DNA from: Porphyromonas uenonis DSM 23387 = JCM 13868
Lineage (GTDB): Bacteria; Bacteroidota; Bacteroidia; Bacteroidales; Porphyromonadaceae
Length of the DNA: 64,000 nt
Reading direction: 5' to 3'
Assembly (NCBI RefSeq): GCF_000482365.1
Contig: NZ_AXVC01000026.1
Coordinates: forward strand, 1 to 64,000
Below, piece by piece: positions 37,915 through 46,726 of this stretch; the stretch's first letter is position 1, and each line of letters opens with the position of its first letter. The notes under the pieces were generated by a model. That model searched no databases. It was not told the origin of the DNA and saw only the letters and a list, made by a program, of their open reading frames with translations. A program made the translations under genes and the position numbers.

Positions 37915-39012
37915 ATGCGATTGCTTATAGCACGTCACGGAGAGACTGAGGAGAACCTGCTCTCTATTTGTCAGGGGCAGACAGCTGGCACGCTAACCCG
38001 ACGAGGGGTGGCGCAATGCCTGCAACTGGGTGACCGTCTGAAGGGGTATCCCATCACACATATATATAGTAGTGATCAGCTGCGGGCGCAGCGCTCGGCT
38101 GAGCTGATGATCTCTACGAGTGGCTGTAAGGCGCCCCTGACGCTGGACAGACGCTTGCGTGAGCGCTCCTTCGGTCCATGGGAGGGGCATCCCTTTGTAG
38201 AGCTTCCGCCACTAGAGGAGGCGCCACCTGAGATCGAGACGGTCGAGGCGATTGCGGAGCGTCTACAGAGCTTTCTACACGACTTAAGACAAAAGCATAG
38301 CAACGCAGATGATCTGGTGCTACTTATGGGGCACGGCTTTACCATGAGGGTGCTGGAGGCACTGCTACAGGGAGGTCCGCTCGCTAAGGTGGATGAGATC
38401 ACCTTCCTCCCGAATGGGGACTACCGTCTATATGAGGATGGCAAGCTCTGCCAGCGCCCTCGAGTGATCTACATATCGGGTGGCCAGCGCAGTGGTAAGA
38501 GTGGCTACGCACAGCGACTGGCGCGCTCGCTCTCGGATCGACCTATCTACCTGGCTACGGCACGTCACTGGGATGAGGAGTTCGAGCGTCGCATAGCGCG
38601 TCACCAAGCGGACAGGGGGCCAGAGTGGACTACCATCGAGGAGCCTCGCTATCTGAGCCAGACGCAGATTGCTGGGCGTGTCGTGCTGATAGACTGTGTG
38701 ACGCTATGGCTTACGAATATCTACAGCGACCTAGAGTTTGACGCTGAGGCTTCGCTCAGTGAGGCGCGTCGTGAGTGGCAGGAGCTGCTACATCACTGCA
38801 AGGCGGATACGCTGATCGTGGTGAGTAATGAGATCGGCATGAGCCTACACGCTCCTGATGCGGGGTCTCGAGCTTTCGTAGATCTACAGGGGTGGGTCAA
38901 CCAATATATCTCTGCTACGGCCGATGAGGCTTACCTGATGGTCTCTGGCAGAGCTTTGCGCACGGAACTTATTTCAGACTTATATAGAGAGAAGAGAGAA
39001 GATGACTTTTGA
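37915..39012 (+). CDS. cobU: Fusion of histidine phosphatase (CobC-like) and CobU
   Basis: A 365-residue two-domain protein. Residues 1-183 are a histidine phosphatase with RHGE (7-10) and a distal GHGF histidine, as in alpha-ribazole phosphatase. Residues 184-365 are adenosylcobinamide kinase/guanylyltransferase, with P-loop GGQRSGKS (189-196), YLATARHWDEEFERRIARHQ and LIDCVTLWLTN. CobU activates adenosylcobinamide-phosphate to its GDP form and the phosphatase would dephosphorylate the lower-ligand intermediate, so both act in nucleotide-loop assembly. The frame is continuous with no sign of frameshift. A separate CobC-like phosphatase is encoded at 40820, which makes this one partly redundant. 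It overlaps cobT by 11 nt. Confidence 0.9.
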   Translation: MRLLIARHGETEENLLSICQGQTAGTLTRRGVAQCLQLGDRLKGYPITHIYSSDQLRAQRSAELMISTSGCKAPLTLDRRLRERSFGPWEGHPFVELPPLEEAPPEIETVEAIAERLQSFLHDLRQKHSNADDLVLLMGHGFTMRVLEALLQGGPLAKVDEITFLPNGDYRLYEDGKLCQRPRVIYISGGQRSGKSGYAQRLARSLSDRPIYLATARHWDEEFERRIARHQADRGPEWTTIEEPRYLSQTQIAGRVVLIDCVTLWLTNIYSDLEFDAEASLSEARREWQELLHHCKADTLIVVSNEIGMSLHAPDAGSRAFVDLQGWVNQYISATADEAYLMVSGRALRTELISDLYREKREDDF

Positions 39013-40006
39013 GGAAACACTACAAGAGCGGATCGACAGCCGCACGAAGCCAAAGGGTTCGCTGGGGCAACTGGAGCGCATCGCCTACAAGGTGGGCATG
39101 ATACAGCACAGCGTGACGCCTCAGCTGATCGACCCCGTGCTGCTGGTGATGGCTGCGGATCACGGGATCGTCGAGGAGGGCGTGAGCCCCTGTCCTAAGG
39201 AGATTACTTGGCAGCAATGTATCAACTTCGTCTCGGGCGGAGGAGCTTGTAGTGTCTTAGCTCGGCAAAATGGCTTTCGCCTGCGGGTCATTGATGTGGG
39301 CGTCGACTACGACTTCCCTGAGACTTGTCGTATTGAGTCGGCTAAGGTGATGCACGGCACACGCAATATGCTTCGCGAGCCAGCTATGACGACTGAGGAA
39401 TGCGCTGAGGCGATGATGATTGGCGCCCAGTGTGTCGCTCAAGAGGCGGAGCGTGGGTCTAATGTGATAGCCTTTGGCGAAATGGGTATCGGCAACACTT
39501 CGCCAGCAACGCTGATCCTACACAAGATCACGGGACGCTCTATCGCCTCGATCATTGGTCCAGGCTCGGGACTGCGTGGCTCGGGGCTAGAACATAAGAC
39601 GAAGGTGCTCGAGGCGGTGGCTGCACGCTACAATCCGCAGAGCCCTATAGAGCTATTGTCGCAGATGGGCGGACTAGAGATAGCGGCTATCTGCGGAGGC
39701 GTTCTAGAGGCTTACAAGAGAGGTATGCTAATCCTTGCGGATGGGGTGATCGCTACCTCAGCTTTTATGGTGGCACACGAGATGGAGCCACGTATTGTGG
39801 ACAATGTGCTCTTCGCTCACACCTCCGAGGAGCCAGGACATCAAGCGATGATTGACTACCTCGGCGGAGAGGCGATCCTATCGCTGGAGATGCGCCTCGG
39901 CGAAGGGACGGGAGCTCTCGTTGCCTATCCGATCATTCAGTCGGCCGTTGCCTTTATGAGTAATATGCGTGGCTTTGACGATGCGGCGGTTTGCCGTGTA
40001 GACTAA
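39002..40006 (+). CDS. cobT: Nicotinate-nucleotide--dimethylbenzimidazole phosphoribosyltransferase
   Basis: Makes alpha-ribazole phosphate from nicotinate mononucleotide and a lower-ligand base. The 334-residue length is typical. Landmarks are DSRTKPKGSLGQLE, VMAADHGIVEEGVS, the GEMGIGNTSPA loop, and the C-terminal LRLGEGTGA-type LEMRLGEGTGALVAYPI. It starts 11 nt before the end of the cobCU fusion and precedes cobS by 22 nt. Confidence 0.95.
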   Translation: MTFEETLQERIDSRTKPKGSLGQLERIAYKVGMIQHSVTPQLIDPVLLVMAADHGIVEEGVSPCPKEITWQQCINFVSGGGACSVLARQNGFRLRVIDVGVDYDFPETCRIESAKVMHGTRNMLREPAMTTEECAEAMMIGAQCVAQEAERGSNVIAFGEMGIGNTSPATLILHKITGRSIASIIGPGSGLRGSGLEHKTKVLEAVAARYNPQSPIELLSQMGGLEIAAICGGVLEAYKRGMLILADGVIATSAFMVAHEMEPRIVDNVLFAHTSEEPGHQAMIDYLGGEAILSLEMRLGEGTGALVAYPIIQSAVAFMSNMRGFDDAAVCRVD

Positions 40007-40028
40007 TAAGAAAAGAGACTCTAGACCT

Positions 40029-40814
40029 ATGGCTTTGCACTTGCTACGCACGATACGCTCTGAGTGGGACCTACTTCGTCTCTCACTGCTCTTCTACACC
40101 CGCATACCAGTGGGGCATGTGGAGTATCATGAGGAGCGGATGGGGGAGTCTTTTCGCTACTTTCCTCTGCTGGGCGCGATCGTAGGAGTGCTGATGGCGG
40201 GGATCTACGCATTGGTTGGTTACTACCTGCCGAATACCGTGGCTGCTGTGATGAGTGTGATCGTTGGCTTAGTCGTCACGGGCGGGATGCACGAGGATGG
40301 CTTGTCGGACTATTGCGATGCCTTCGGAGGGTATCACGATAGGGAGACGACGCTACGCATTATGAAGGACAGCTCGACGGGCGTGTACGGTATACTGGGT
40401 CTAGTGATGCTCCTGATGAGTCGTGTCGTCCTGCTGACATATATACCTTACGAGACCGCCATCGGGACGATCGTTGCGATGGCTGTGGTGGCGCGCTGGA
40501 TGCCTCTCCTCGTGATGCGTCTCTCGACCTACGCTCGCAAGAGTGGCGAGGCGAGCAAGGCAACGCATTTGCGACAAGCGGTCACGACGAAGACGCTACT
40601 CATTGCGGCTGTCTGGGCGCTCTTGGCACTCTTCCTCTTGCCTTGGCAAGCTGCTGTCGTGGCTCCTGTGCTGATGATAGGACAAACGCTCCTGATCATG
40701 CGCATTAGCAACAAACGTATCGGCGGACACACGGGCGATGTGCTGGGAGCTATCGTCTGCTTTGCCGAGCTAACGCTACTGCTGGTCACGCTTGTGGTAA
40801 CTATCTACGCCTGA
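40029..40814 (+). CDS. cobS: Adenosylcobinamide-GDP ribazoletransferase
   Basis: The integral membrane cobalamin synthase that joins GDP-cobinamide to alpha-ribazole. The 261-residue protein has the family start LSLLFYTRIPVG, the metal-binding TGGMHEDGLSDYCDAFGG and KDSSTGVYG segments, and several transmembrane helices. It is followed by a phosphatase gene after 5 nt. Confidence 0.94.
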   Translation: MALHLLRTIRSEWDLLRLSLLFYTRIPVGHVEYHEERMGESFRYFPLLGAIVGVLMAGIYALVGYYLPNTVAAVMSVIVGLVVTGGMHEDGLSDYCDAFGGYHDRETTLRIMKDSSTGVYGILGLVMLLMSRVVLLTYIPYETAIGTIVAMAVVARWMPLLVMRLSTYARKSGEASKATHLRQAVTTKTLLIAAVWALLALFLLPWQAAVVAPVLMIGQTLLIMRISNKRIGGHTGDVLGAIVCFAELTLLLVTLVVTIYA

Positions 40815-40819
40815 CCGGT

Positions 40820-41350
40820 ATGAGTCTTTACCTTGTGCGTCACACTCCCGTTGCTCTACCGCAGGGCATCTGCTACGGCTGGCTCGAAGTGCCACTCTCG
40901 GCGGAGTACCCTCGCTATGTTCGGCAGATCATCGCAGAGCTGAGGGAAGTCCAGCTAGACAAGGTCTACAGTAGTCCGTCGCTCCGCTGTGTTGTCCTCG
41001 CTGAGGCGATAGCCCTGACAAAGGGGCTGACCGTTCGTCAGGACGAACGACTGCGCGAGCTGAACTTTGGGGCGTGGGAAGGGCTCTCTTGGCAGGAAGT
41101 TTACGAGCAAGAGGCGGGACGTGCGTGGTTTGCCGACTACTGGCACGCTAAGACGGCGGACGGCGAGAGCCACGACGACTTATTGGCGCGGGTAGCTGAC
41201 TTCGAGGCGGAGCGGGACAAGGGCAGTCAGACGCTCCTTGTGACGCACGCTGGTGTCATTCGCGCTTATCGTATCTTGCTGGGCAAGCTTTCGCCTAGCG
41301 AAGCGATGGCGCTAGAGGTTAACTTTGGAGAGATATATCAATATGAGTAA
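40820..41350 (+). CDS. cobC: Alpha-ribazole phosphatase-like histidine phosphatase
   Basis: A 176-residue histidine phosphatase with the catalytic RHT (LVRHTPVALPQGICYGW) and distal LLVTHAGVIRAYR histidine. The GICYG element right after the catalytic histidine is typical of CobC. It removes phosphate from alpha-ribazole phosphate or from cobalamin phosphate. It is the second phosphatase in this operon after the fused one at 37915. The start of cobQ overlaps its end by 8 nt. Confidence 0.9.
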   Translation: MSLYLVRHTPVALPQGICYGWLEVPLSAEYPRYVRQIIAELREVQLDKVYSSPSLRCVVLAEAIALTKGLTVRQDERLRELNFGAWEGLSWQEVYEQEAGRAWFADYWHAKTADGESHDDLLARVADFEAERDKGSQTLLVTHAGVIRAYRILLGKLSPSEAMALEVNFGEIYQYE

Positions 41351-42824
41351 GCTAAAGCCGATTATGCTCGTCGGAACTGGCTCCGACGTGGGGAAGTCCA
41401 TCGTAGCGACAGGCATCTGTCGTATCTTGCTGCAGGAGGGGTACAAGCCCGCTCCCTTTAAAGCGCAAAACATGTCGCTCAATAGCTATCCTACTCCCGA
41501 AGAAGGCGAGATAGGTCGTGCGCAAGCGGTGCAAGCTGAGGCGTGCGGGATACCTTGTCACACCGATATGAACCCGATCCTCCTCAAGCCGACGGCCGAT
41601 CAGACGACGCAGGTGATCCTCAACGGCAAGGCGGTGGGCAATCAGTCGGCACGCGCTTACTTCAACGTCGAGCAGCGCAAGCCTCTCTTTGTAGAGGCGA
41701 TGAAAGCGTTCGACAGACTAGCGAGCCAGTACAACCCGATCGTGATAGAAGGCGCGGGCAGCATCTCGGAGGTCAACCTCTGGCCGATGGACATCGTCAA
41801 TATGCGAGTGGCTCTGCGGACTGGCGCTGACGTTTACCTCGTGGCAGACATCGAGCGCGGAGGGATCTTCGGCAGTCTCTACGGGACGATCGAGCTCTTG
41901 CCCCCAGCAGAGCGTGCTACGATCAAGGGGATCATCATCAATAAGTTCCGAGGCGACAGCTCGCTCTTTGACTCTGGACGAAAGATCATTCAAGACTTGA
42001 CCAAAGTCCCCGTCGTAGGCCTGCTCCCTTACCTGCCGAATATGCAGATAGATGCGGAGGATGGCGTCTCCATCGACAGCTATGCCGCACAGCCTCGCCC
42101 CGATACGCTCAATGTGGCGGTGGTACGACTGCCGCACATCTCCAACTTCACCGACTTTGACTCGCTACGCTTCATCTCTGGCGTCACGCTCTACTTCACT
42201 TCCGACGCTGAGGCGCTCCGCCAGGCGGACATCATCATGCTCCCCGGCAGTAAGAACACGATCGACGACCTCCTCTGGCTACAGGCCGAGGGACTCGAGG
42301 CGGTCATCCAGGCTCATCACAAGGCGGGCCGTCCGCTCTACGGCATTTGCGGAGGTTATCAGATGATGGGTCTGCGCATCACCGACACCGATGGCGTCGA
42401 GGGCGAGCCACGCACCGTCCGTGGTCTAGGACTTCTGCCCACTGAGACCACGCTGCAGAGCAATAAAGCGGTGCGTACCTCCACTTTTACCTACCTTCCC
42501 ACGGGCACTCCCGACTGTCAAGGCTACGAGATCCACTGCGGGGTCACGCAGCCCGTCGATGCGCCCGAGTCGCCGGTAGTTATGAGGGCTGGCGAAACGC
42601 CCGACGGCTACTGGGTCTCCCCTCGCTTGTGGGGAAGCTACATGCACGGCATCTGGGACAATGAAGCGATCCTGCAGCAGATTCTGCACGAGGTAGCGCC
42701 TGAGCGAACCTTCCACCTAGAGCGAACCTTCGCTACCCGCCAAGCTGCCTACGATCGCCTTGCTGAGCATATGCGTCAGCATCTAGATATAGAGTACATG
42801 CTCAAAAGTCTGCGCAACGTATGA
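41343..42824 (+). CDS. cobQ: Cobyric acid synthase CobQ
   Basis: ATP- and glutamine-dependent amidase of the corrin side chains. With the ATG at 41343 (MSKLKPIML) the product has 493 residues; an upstream in-frame ATG at 41325 adds only six residues and lies deeper in cobC. Landmarks are the N-terminal GTGSDVGKSIVATG P-loop, KAQNMSLNS, the LPGSKNT loop, and the glutaminase cysteine in GICGGYQMMG with a late YMHGIWDN histidine. It overlaps the next gene by 4 nt (ATGA). Confidence 0.95.
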   Translation: MSKLKPIMLVGTGSDVGKSIVATGICRILLQEGYKPAPFKAQNMSLNSYPTPEEGEIGRAQAVQAEACGIPCHTDMNPILLKPTADQTTQVILNGKAVGNQSARAYFNVEQRKPLFVEAMKAFDRLASQYNPIVIEGAGSISEVNLWPMDIVNMRVALRTGADVYLVADIERGGIFGSLYGTIELLPPAERATIKGIIINKFRGDSSLFDSGRKIIQDLTKVPVVGLLPYLPNMQIDAEDGVSIDSYAAQPRPDTLNVAVVRLPHISNFTDFDSLRFISGVTLYFTSDAEALRQADIIMLPGSKNTIDDLLWLQAEGLEAVIQAHHKAGRPLYGICGGYQMMGLRITDTDGVEGEPRTVRGLGLLPTETTLQSNKAVRTSTFTYLPTGTPDCQGYEIHCGVTQPVDAPESPVVMRAGETPDGYWVSPRLWGSYMHGIWDNEAILQQILHEVAPERTFHLERTFATRQAAYDRLAEHMRQHLDIEYMLKSLRNV

Positions 42825-43840
42825 TAGTAGGACACGGGGACGACCGATACAGCTACGGAGCGCTCGTGCGCTACGACTTCTCTAGCAATGTGCCTTATCG
42901 CAACCATGCGGGCGAAATCATAAGCCACCTCTCAGGAAGACTAGAGAGCCTAACCCACTATCCAGACCCTCAGGCGAAAGAGTTGCGCGAGCTCTTGGCT
43001 GAGCACTGGCGCCTCGATCCCGACTGGCTACTGGTGACCAGTGGGTCGACGGAGGCTTTCTACCTCTTAGCGCATCTCTTTGCTGGTGGCGAGACGCTCA
43101 TCACCGTTCCCTCCTTTGCTGAGTATGAGGACGCTTGCCAGCTCTATCGCCATCACCTCACCTATATCCCGACAAGTGCCATAGCCAGCCAAAGCACCCC
43201 TGCCGATCTCCTCTGGAGTGCTCTGCCAAACAATCCTGACGGTGACATCTCTCATCGTGCGGCGCTCCTCAATTACTGCTCGGCTCATCCAGATAGTTAC
43301 GTAATCGTGGACGAAGCCTACGCAGAGCTCTGTGCCGAGCCCGTGACGCTTCTAGACGAAGTGGCGCATCACCCCAATCTGATCCTTGTTCGTTCGCTGA
43401 CCAAGAGCTTTGCGCTCCCAGGCATACGTCTCGGCTACATCGTCGCTCACCCCTCGCTGCTGGCTCGCCTTGAACCACTCCGCTCGCCTTGGAGTGTCAA
43501 TGCCCTTGCCCTAGAGGCAGGCGCTTACATTTGCCAGCATTACGACCGCTTACTGCCTGATGCTGCGGGCTTAGTGCGGGAGGCGCAGCATCTCGCTCAC
43601 GAGGTGGCGCAGATCGCAGGCATCTCGCTGATACCCAGTCCCACACCCTACTTCCTCGCTTGTCTAGATCAGGGACGCGGCACCGCAGCCCAGCTCAAGG
43701 AGTACCTCGTCGCGCAGCATGGCGTCTTGATCCGTGATGCGGCCAATTTCCGCTCCCTCTCGCCTCGCCACTTCCGCCTCTCGGTGCAGTCTCCCGAAGC
43801 TGGTCAAGCGCTACTCCGAGGTTTGTCAAGCTACTTATAG
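42821..43840 (+). CDS. cobD: Threonine-phosphate decarboxylase-like aminotransferase
   Basis: A 339-residue pyridoxal-phosphate enzyme of aminotransferase class I/II that, from its place between cobQ and cbiB, should decarboxylate threonine phosphate to the aminopropanol-phosphate linker. Visible are the N-terminal FSSNVPY, TSGSTEAFYLLAHL, NNPDGDIS, VDEAYAELC and the lysine region RSLTKSFALPGIRLGY. Histidinol-phosphate aminotransferase is the closest alternative by family; the operon decides for the cobalamin role. Confidence 0.9.
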   Translation: MIVGHGDDRYSYGALVRYDFSSNVPYRNHAGEIISHLSGRLESLTHYPDPQAKELRELLAEHWRLDPDWLLVTSGSTEAFYLLAHLFAGGETLITVPSFAEYEDACQLYRHHLTYIPTSAIASQSTPADLLWSALPNNPDGDISHRAALLNYCSAHPDSYVIVDEAYAELCAEPVTLLDEVAHHPNLILVRSLTKSFALPGIRLGYIVAHPSLLARLEPLRSPWSVNALALEAGAYICQHYDRLLPDAAGLVREAQHLAHEVAQIAGISLIPSPTPYFLACLDQGRGTAAQLKEYLVAQHGVLIRDAANFRSLSPRHFRLSVQSPEAGQALLRGLSSYL

Positions 43841-43841
43841 T

Positions 43842-44756
43842 ATGTACCCGCTACTCTTCGGACTCCTCCTCGACCTGCTCCTCGGCGATCCACGCTGGGC
43901 GCTCCACCCGATACGACTCTTCGGCCAGCTCATCGCATGGGGCGAGCGCTGGCTCAACCATCCGCCCCATCAGAAGGCAAAAGGCACACTCCTCGCCCTC
44001 ACGCTCGTGCTGGGCGTCTGGGGCTTTTTCTTTGCCATCGAATGGCTCCTGGCGGACTATCGTTACGTCCTATTGGCTTGGCAAACGGTTTTCTTCTTCT
44101 TTGCGATCTGCCCGCGAAGCTTGATCGGCGAAGCCTTGGCGGTAGAGCGCTACGTGGTGGCTGGTGACCTCGAGGGAGCTCGCAAGCGTCTCTCCTGGAT
44201 CGTGGGTCGTGACACCTCGCAGCTCACCTTTGCGCAGATTCGCACCGCTGTGCTGGAGACGCTTGCGGAGAATCTCTCCGATGGGGTCATCGCTCCGCTC
44301 TTCTTCTACGCTCTAGGTGGCGTGCCGCTCATGATGGCTTATAAAATGATCAACACGCTCGACTCCATGATTGGCTACAAAGACCCACGCTACAAGGACT
44401 TCGGCTACTTTGCCGCACGTATGCTCGATGACGCTGCGAACTATATCCCGTCTCGTCTCACGGCACTCCTGATGCTCCTCGTGGCTCCGAGTCGGCGAGC
44501 GGTACGCACCGTCTGGCGGGATGCTCGCAAGCATGCCAGCCCCAACTCGGGCTATCCTGAGTCCGCTCTGGCGGGGATCCTCGGCGTACAGTTTGGCGGC
44601 CCCAACATCTACCACGGCATGCTCGTCGAGAAGCCCTATATCGGCACCCCGCTCCACGCAGTCACCGCACAGACGCTGCGACGCACCATCGTCATCGTCA
44701 TCGCCGTCACGCTCCTCGCCAGCCTCCTCGTCCTCCTCACCTACCTCTACCGCTAG
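43842..44756 (+). CDS. cbiB: Adenosylcobinamide-phosphate synthase CbiB
   Basis: A membrane enzyme that attaches aminopropanol phosphate to cobyric acid. The ATG at 43842 (MYPLLFGLLLDLLLGDP) gives 304 residues and sits 1 nt after the cobD stop; longer in-frame starts lie within cobD. Typical blocks are LLGDPRWALHPIRLFGQLI, VGRDTSQL, ETLAENLSDGVIAPLFFYALGG, YKMINTLDSMIGYKDPRYKDFGYFAAR and HASPNSGYPESALAGILGVQFGGPNIYHG. It closes the seven-gene operon. Genes for ring synthesis are absent, so they lie elsewhere or the cell salvages corrinoids. Confidence 0.94.
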   Translation: MYPLLFGLLLDLLLGDPRWALHPIRLFGQLIAWGERWLNHPPHQKAKGTLLALTLVLGVWGFFFAIEWLLADYRYVLLAWQTVFFFFAICPRSLIGEALAVERYVVAGDLEGARKRLSWIVGRDTSQLTFAQIRTAVLETLAENLSDGVIAPLFFYALGGVPLMMAYKMINTLDSMIGYKDPRYKDFGYFAARMLDDAANYIPSRLTALLMLLVAPSRRAVRTVWRDARKHASPNSGYPESALAGILGVQFGGPNIYHGMLVEKPYIGTPLHAVTAQTLRRTIVIVIAVTLLASLLVLLTYLYR

Positions 44757-44818
44757 AAAAAACAGCTAGCCATTGGTCAAAGGCTAGTGAGCACTAGTGC
44801 TCCTAGTGCCACTAGAGG

Positions 44819-44859
44819 AACCCTCTAATCTCTAACCTCTAATCTCTAACCTCTAATTT
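44819..44859. repeat. Short tandem repeat CTCTAATCTCTAAC
   Basis: A degenerate array of CTCTAAT/CTCTAAC 7-mers (TTAGAGR on the other strand) directly upstream of a -7 box. Confidence 0.85.
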
Positions 44860-44861
44860 CG

Positions 44862-44870
44862 TATCTTTGC
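44862..44870 (+). promoter_or_regulatory. Promoter -7 box for DHH gene
   Basis: TATCTTTGC followed by GGGTG, 25 nt before the ATG at 44895. Confidence 0.65.
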
Positions 44871-44894
44871 GGGTGTATACCTTCACAGATCACT

Positions 44895-45983
44895 ATGTCG
44901 CAACTGAGCAATAGACCTTTGTCAGATACGTTGGAGCTTACTTCTCTCGGAGATGTGGGCGAGCGTCGTGTCGTCATCGTGGGGCATAAGTCGCCTGACG
45001 GGGACTGCATAGGCAGTGCCTTGGGGCTGCGTAGCTACCTGCTGGCACGGGGCGCTGACGAGGTCTCCATCCTAGTGGTGGGGCGCATGCCGGACAATCT
45101 GCTCTGGCTTCCAGGGGCTGAGACGATACATCAGCTCTCAGCGCAGAGCGACTTAGAGCCGATACGTCAGATATTGGCTCAGGCTAGACTACTGCTCCTA
45201 GTCGACTTCAACCATCTGGGGCGTATCGGCAACCCGCTCGAGGGTTTGGTCACTGAGATCGTGGGCAAGCCCGAGGTGCGCTCCGTCATGATAGACCATC
45301 ATCCAGAGCCTGAGATGGGACTGGTCGATGAGATGTATAGCGACACGTCGGCCTGTGCCACGGGCTTTCTCATAGCGGAGCTGCTCGGTGGCGGTGCGTC
45401 GAGAGAGCTAGAGCTCCATGGTGGTGCCGATATGGCGACCTGCCTGCTGGCTGCAACCTATACGGATACGGGTCTCCTGCGGCATGGGCATATTACGCCG
45501 ACGCTCTTTAGGACGATCGCTCACCTCCTAGAGGTCGGTGCGAGACATGAGGAGATCGTGCTACGGATCTTCAAGAGCGACAAGCTGAGCCGACAGCGGC
45601 TCCTCGGCTACATCATCAACGAGCGCACGACCTACGACCTAGATTTAGGGGTGGCGGTCTTTACGCTTAGGCAGGAGGACTTTGACCGCTTTGGCATAGA
45701 GCCGGGAGATACTGAGGGCCTAGTCAATGTGCCTCTTGACGTGGCGGGTATACGGGCTGTCGCCTTCCTTCGCGAGCAGCGCGACCCCGACGAGCCAGTC
45801 AAGATATCGCTTCGCTCGCAGGGCAACTTGCCGGTCAATGAGGTGGCAAGCAAGATCTTTGGCGGGGGCGGACATCTAAACGCTGCGGGCGCTGAGTACC
45901 AAGGCACGCTGTCAGATGCGCTAGCACTCGTGTGGGAGGGGTTGCGCCAGCTTGTGCAGGATTACCCAGAGGTTAGAGATTAG
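44895..45983 (+). CDS. DHH-family phosphoesterase (NrnA-like)
   Basis: A 362-residue protein with an N-terminal DHH domain (GHKSPDGDCIGSALGL, LLVDFNHLGRIGNPL, MIDHHPEPEMG, FTDTG-like YTDTGLLRHG) and a C-terminal DHHA1 domain ending in the GGGGHLNAAGAEY motif that binds nucleic acid. NrnA-type enzymes degrade very short RNAs and hydrolyse 3'-phosphoadenosine 5'-phosphate. The family assignment is secure; the exact substrate is inferred. Confidence 0.9.
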   Translation: MSQLSNRPLSDTLELTSLGDVGERRVVIVGHKSPDGDCIGSALGLRSYLLARGADEVSILVVGRMPDNLLWLPGAETIHQLSAQSDLEPIRQILAQARLLLLVDFNHLGRIGNPLEGLVTEIVGKPEVRSVMIDHHPEPEMGLVDEMYSDTSACATGFLIAELLGGGASRELELHGGADMATCLLAATYTDTGLLRHGHITPTLFRTIAHLLEVGARHEEIVLRIFKSDKLSRQRLLGYIINERTTYDLDLGVAVFTLRQEDFDRFGIEPGDTEGLVNVPLDVAGIRAVAFLREQRDPDEPVKISLRSQGNLPVNEVASKIFGGGGHLNAAGAEYQGTLSDALALVWEGLRQLVQDYPEVRD

Positions 45984-46016
45984 AGATTAGATATTAGAGG
46001 TTAGAGATTAGACAAT
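45969..46016. repeat. Short tandem repeat TTAGAGATTAGA
   Basis: A TTAGAGR array fills the gap between the DHH stop region and the DUF4827 gene, and its first units encode the last residues of the DHH protein. Confidence 0.8.
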
Positions 46017-46022
46017 AGAAAT

Positions 46023-46652
46023 ATGAAAGCAACAAACCATACCTTCACCGCTCTCGTGACGCTTGTCCTGATGCTCCTACTAGGGCAGGGCGTCCTGACT
46101 AGTTGTCGCGATAAGCAGCACATCAAGTCGCTCTCGGAGATGCTACGTGACGAGAAGAAGATGATCGACAACTTCATCCAGGAGCAAGGAATGAATGTGC
46201 AGGAGGGCACGGAGGGTCAGCGTGAGTTTGACCCGAGCGTGTGGTACAAGTTCCCCAATGGAGTCTACATGCAGGTCATCGACAAAGGCGGCGAGCTGGC
46301 CAAGCCAGAGCGCACGCGTGTCATGCTGCGGATGAAGGGCCGCTTCATCGCACCGGACTATAACCATGAGTTTGACAATCTATCCAAGGGCTACATGCAG
46401 TCTACGGAGTTTATCTATGTCAACACACGCGACCGCAGTGGCTCTGTCCACTACAAGCTGATCCAAGAGCAGTTTGGTCACTCGATCGACGCACTGATGT
46501 GTGAGGGCGTCGCCTATCCGCTTACGATGGTGGGCAATGGCGCTAGAGTACGTCTTCTCGTCCCCTTCCTCCTCGGGCCCAATGTGGCATACAATGCGGG
46601 TGCTCCGATGTACTGCGAAGAGGTCTGGTACCAGTTTGTCGAGGAGTCCTAG
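46023..46652 (+). CDS. DUF4827 family lipoprotein
   Basis: A 209-residue lipoprotein (lipobox VLTSC at about 25-29). A helical segment (KSLSEMLRDEKKMIDNFIQEQ) precedes a beta-rich domain that resembles FKBP-like folds (VRFDVES-like VYMQVIDKGG, RVMLRMKGRFI, LVPFLLGPN). This matches the DUF4827 family of Bacteroidales, of unknown function. It lies between the DHH gene and glmM. Confidence 0.78.
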   Translation: MKATNHTFTALVTLVLMLLLGQGVLTSCRDKQHIKSLSEMLRDEKKMIDNFIQEQGMNVQEGTEGQREFDPSVWYKFPNGVYMQVIDKGGELAKPERTRVMLRMKGRFIAPDYNHEFDNLSKGYMQSTEFIYVNTRDRSGSVHYKLIQEQFGHSIDALMCEGVAYPLTMVGNGARVRLLVPFLLGPNVAYNAGAPMYCEEVWYQFVEES

Positions 46653-46726
46653 CCTACTTCTCCAGCATCTCTGGCGCTACTCTGCGCAAGCTATCCATTT
46701 TCGAAACAACACACTTAATCAATACT

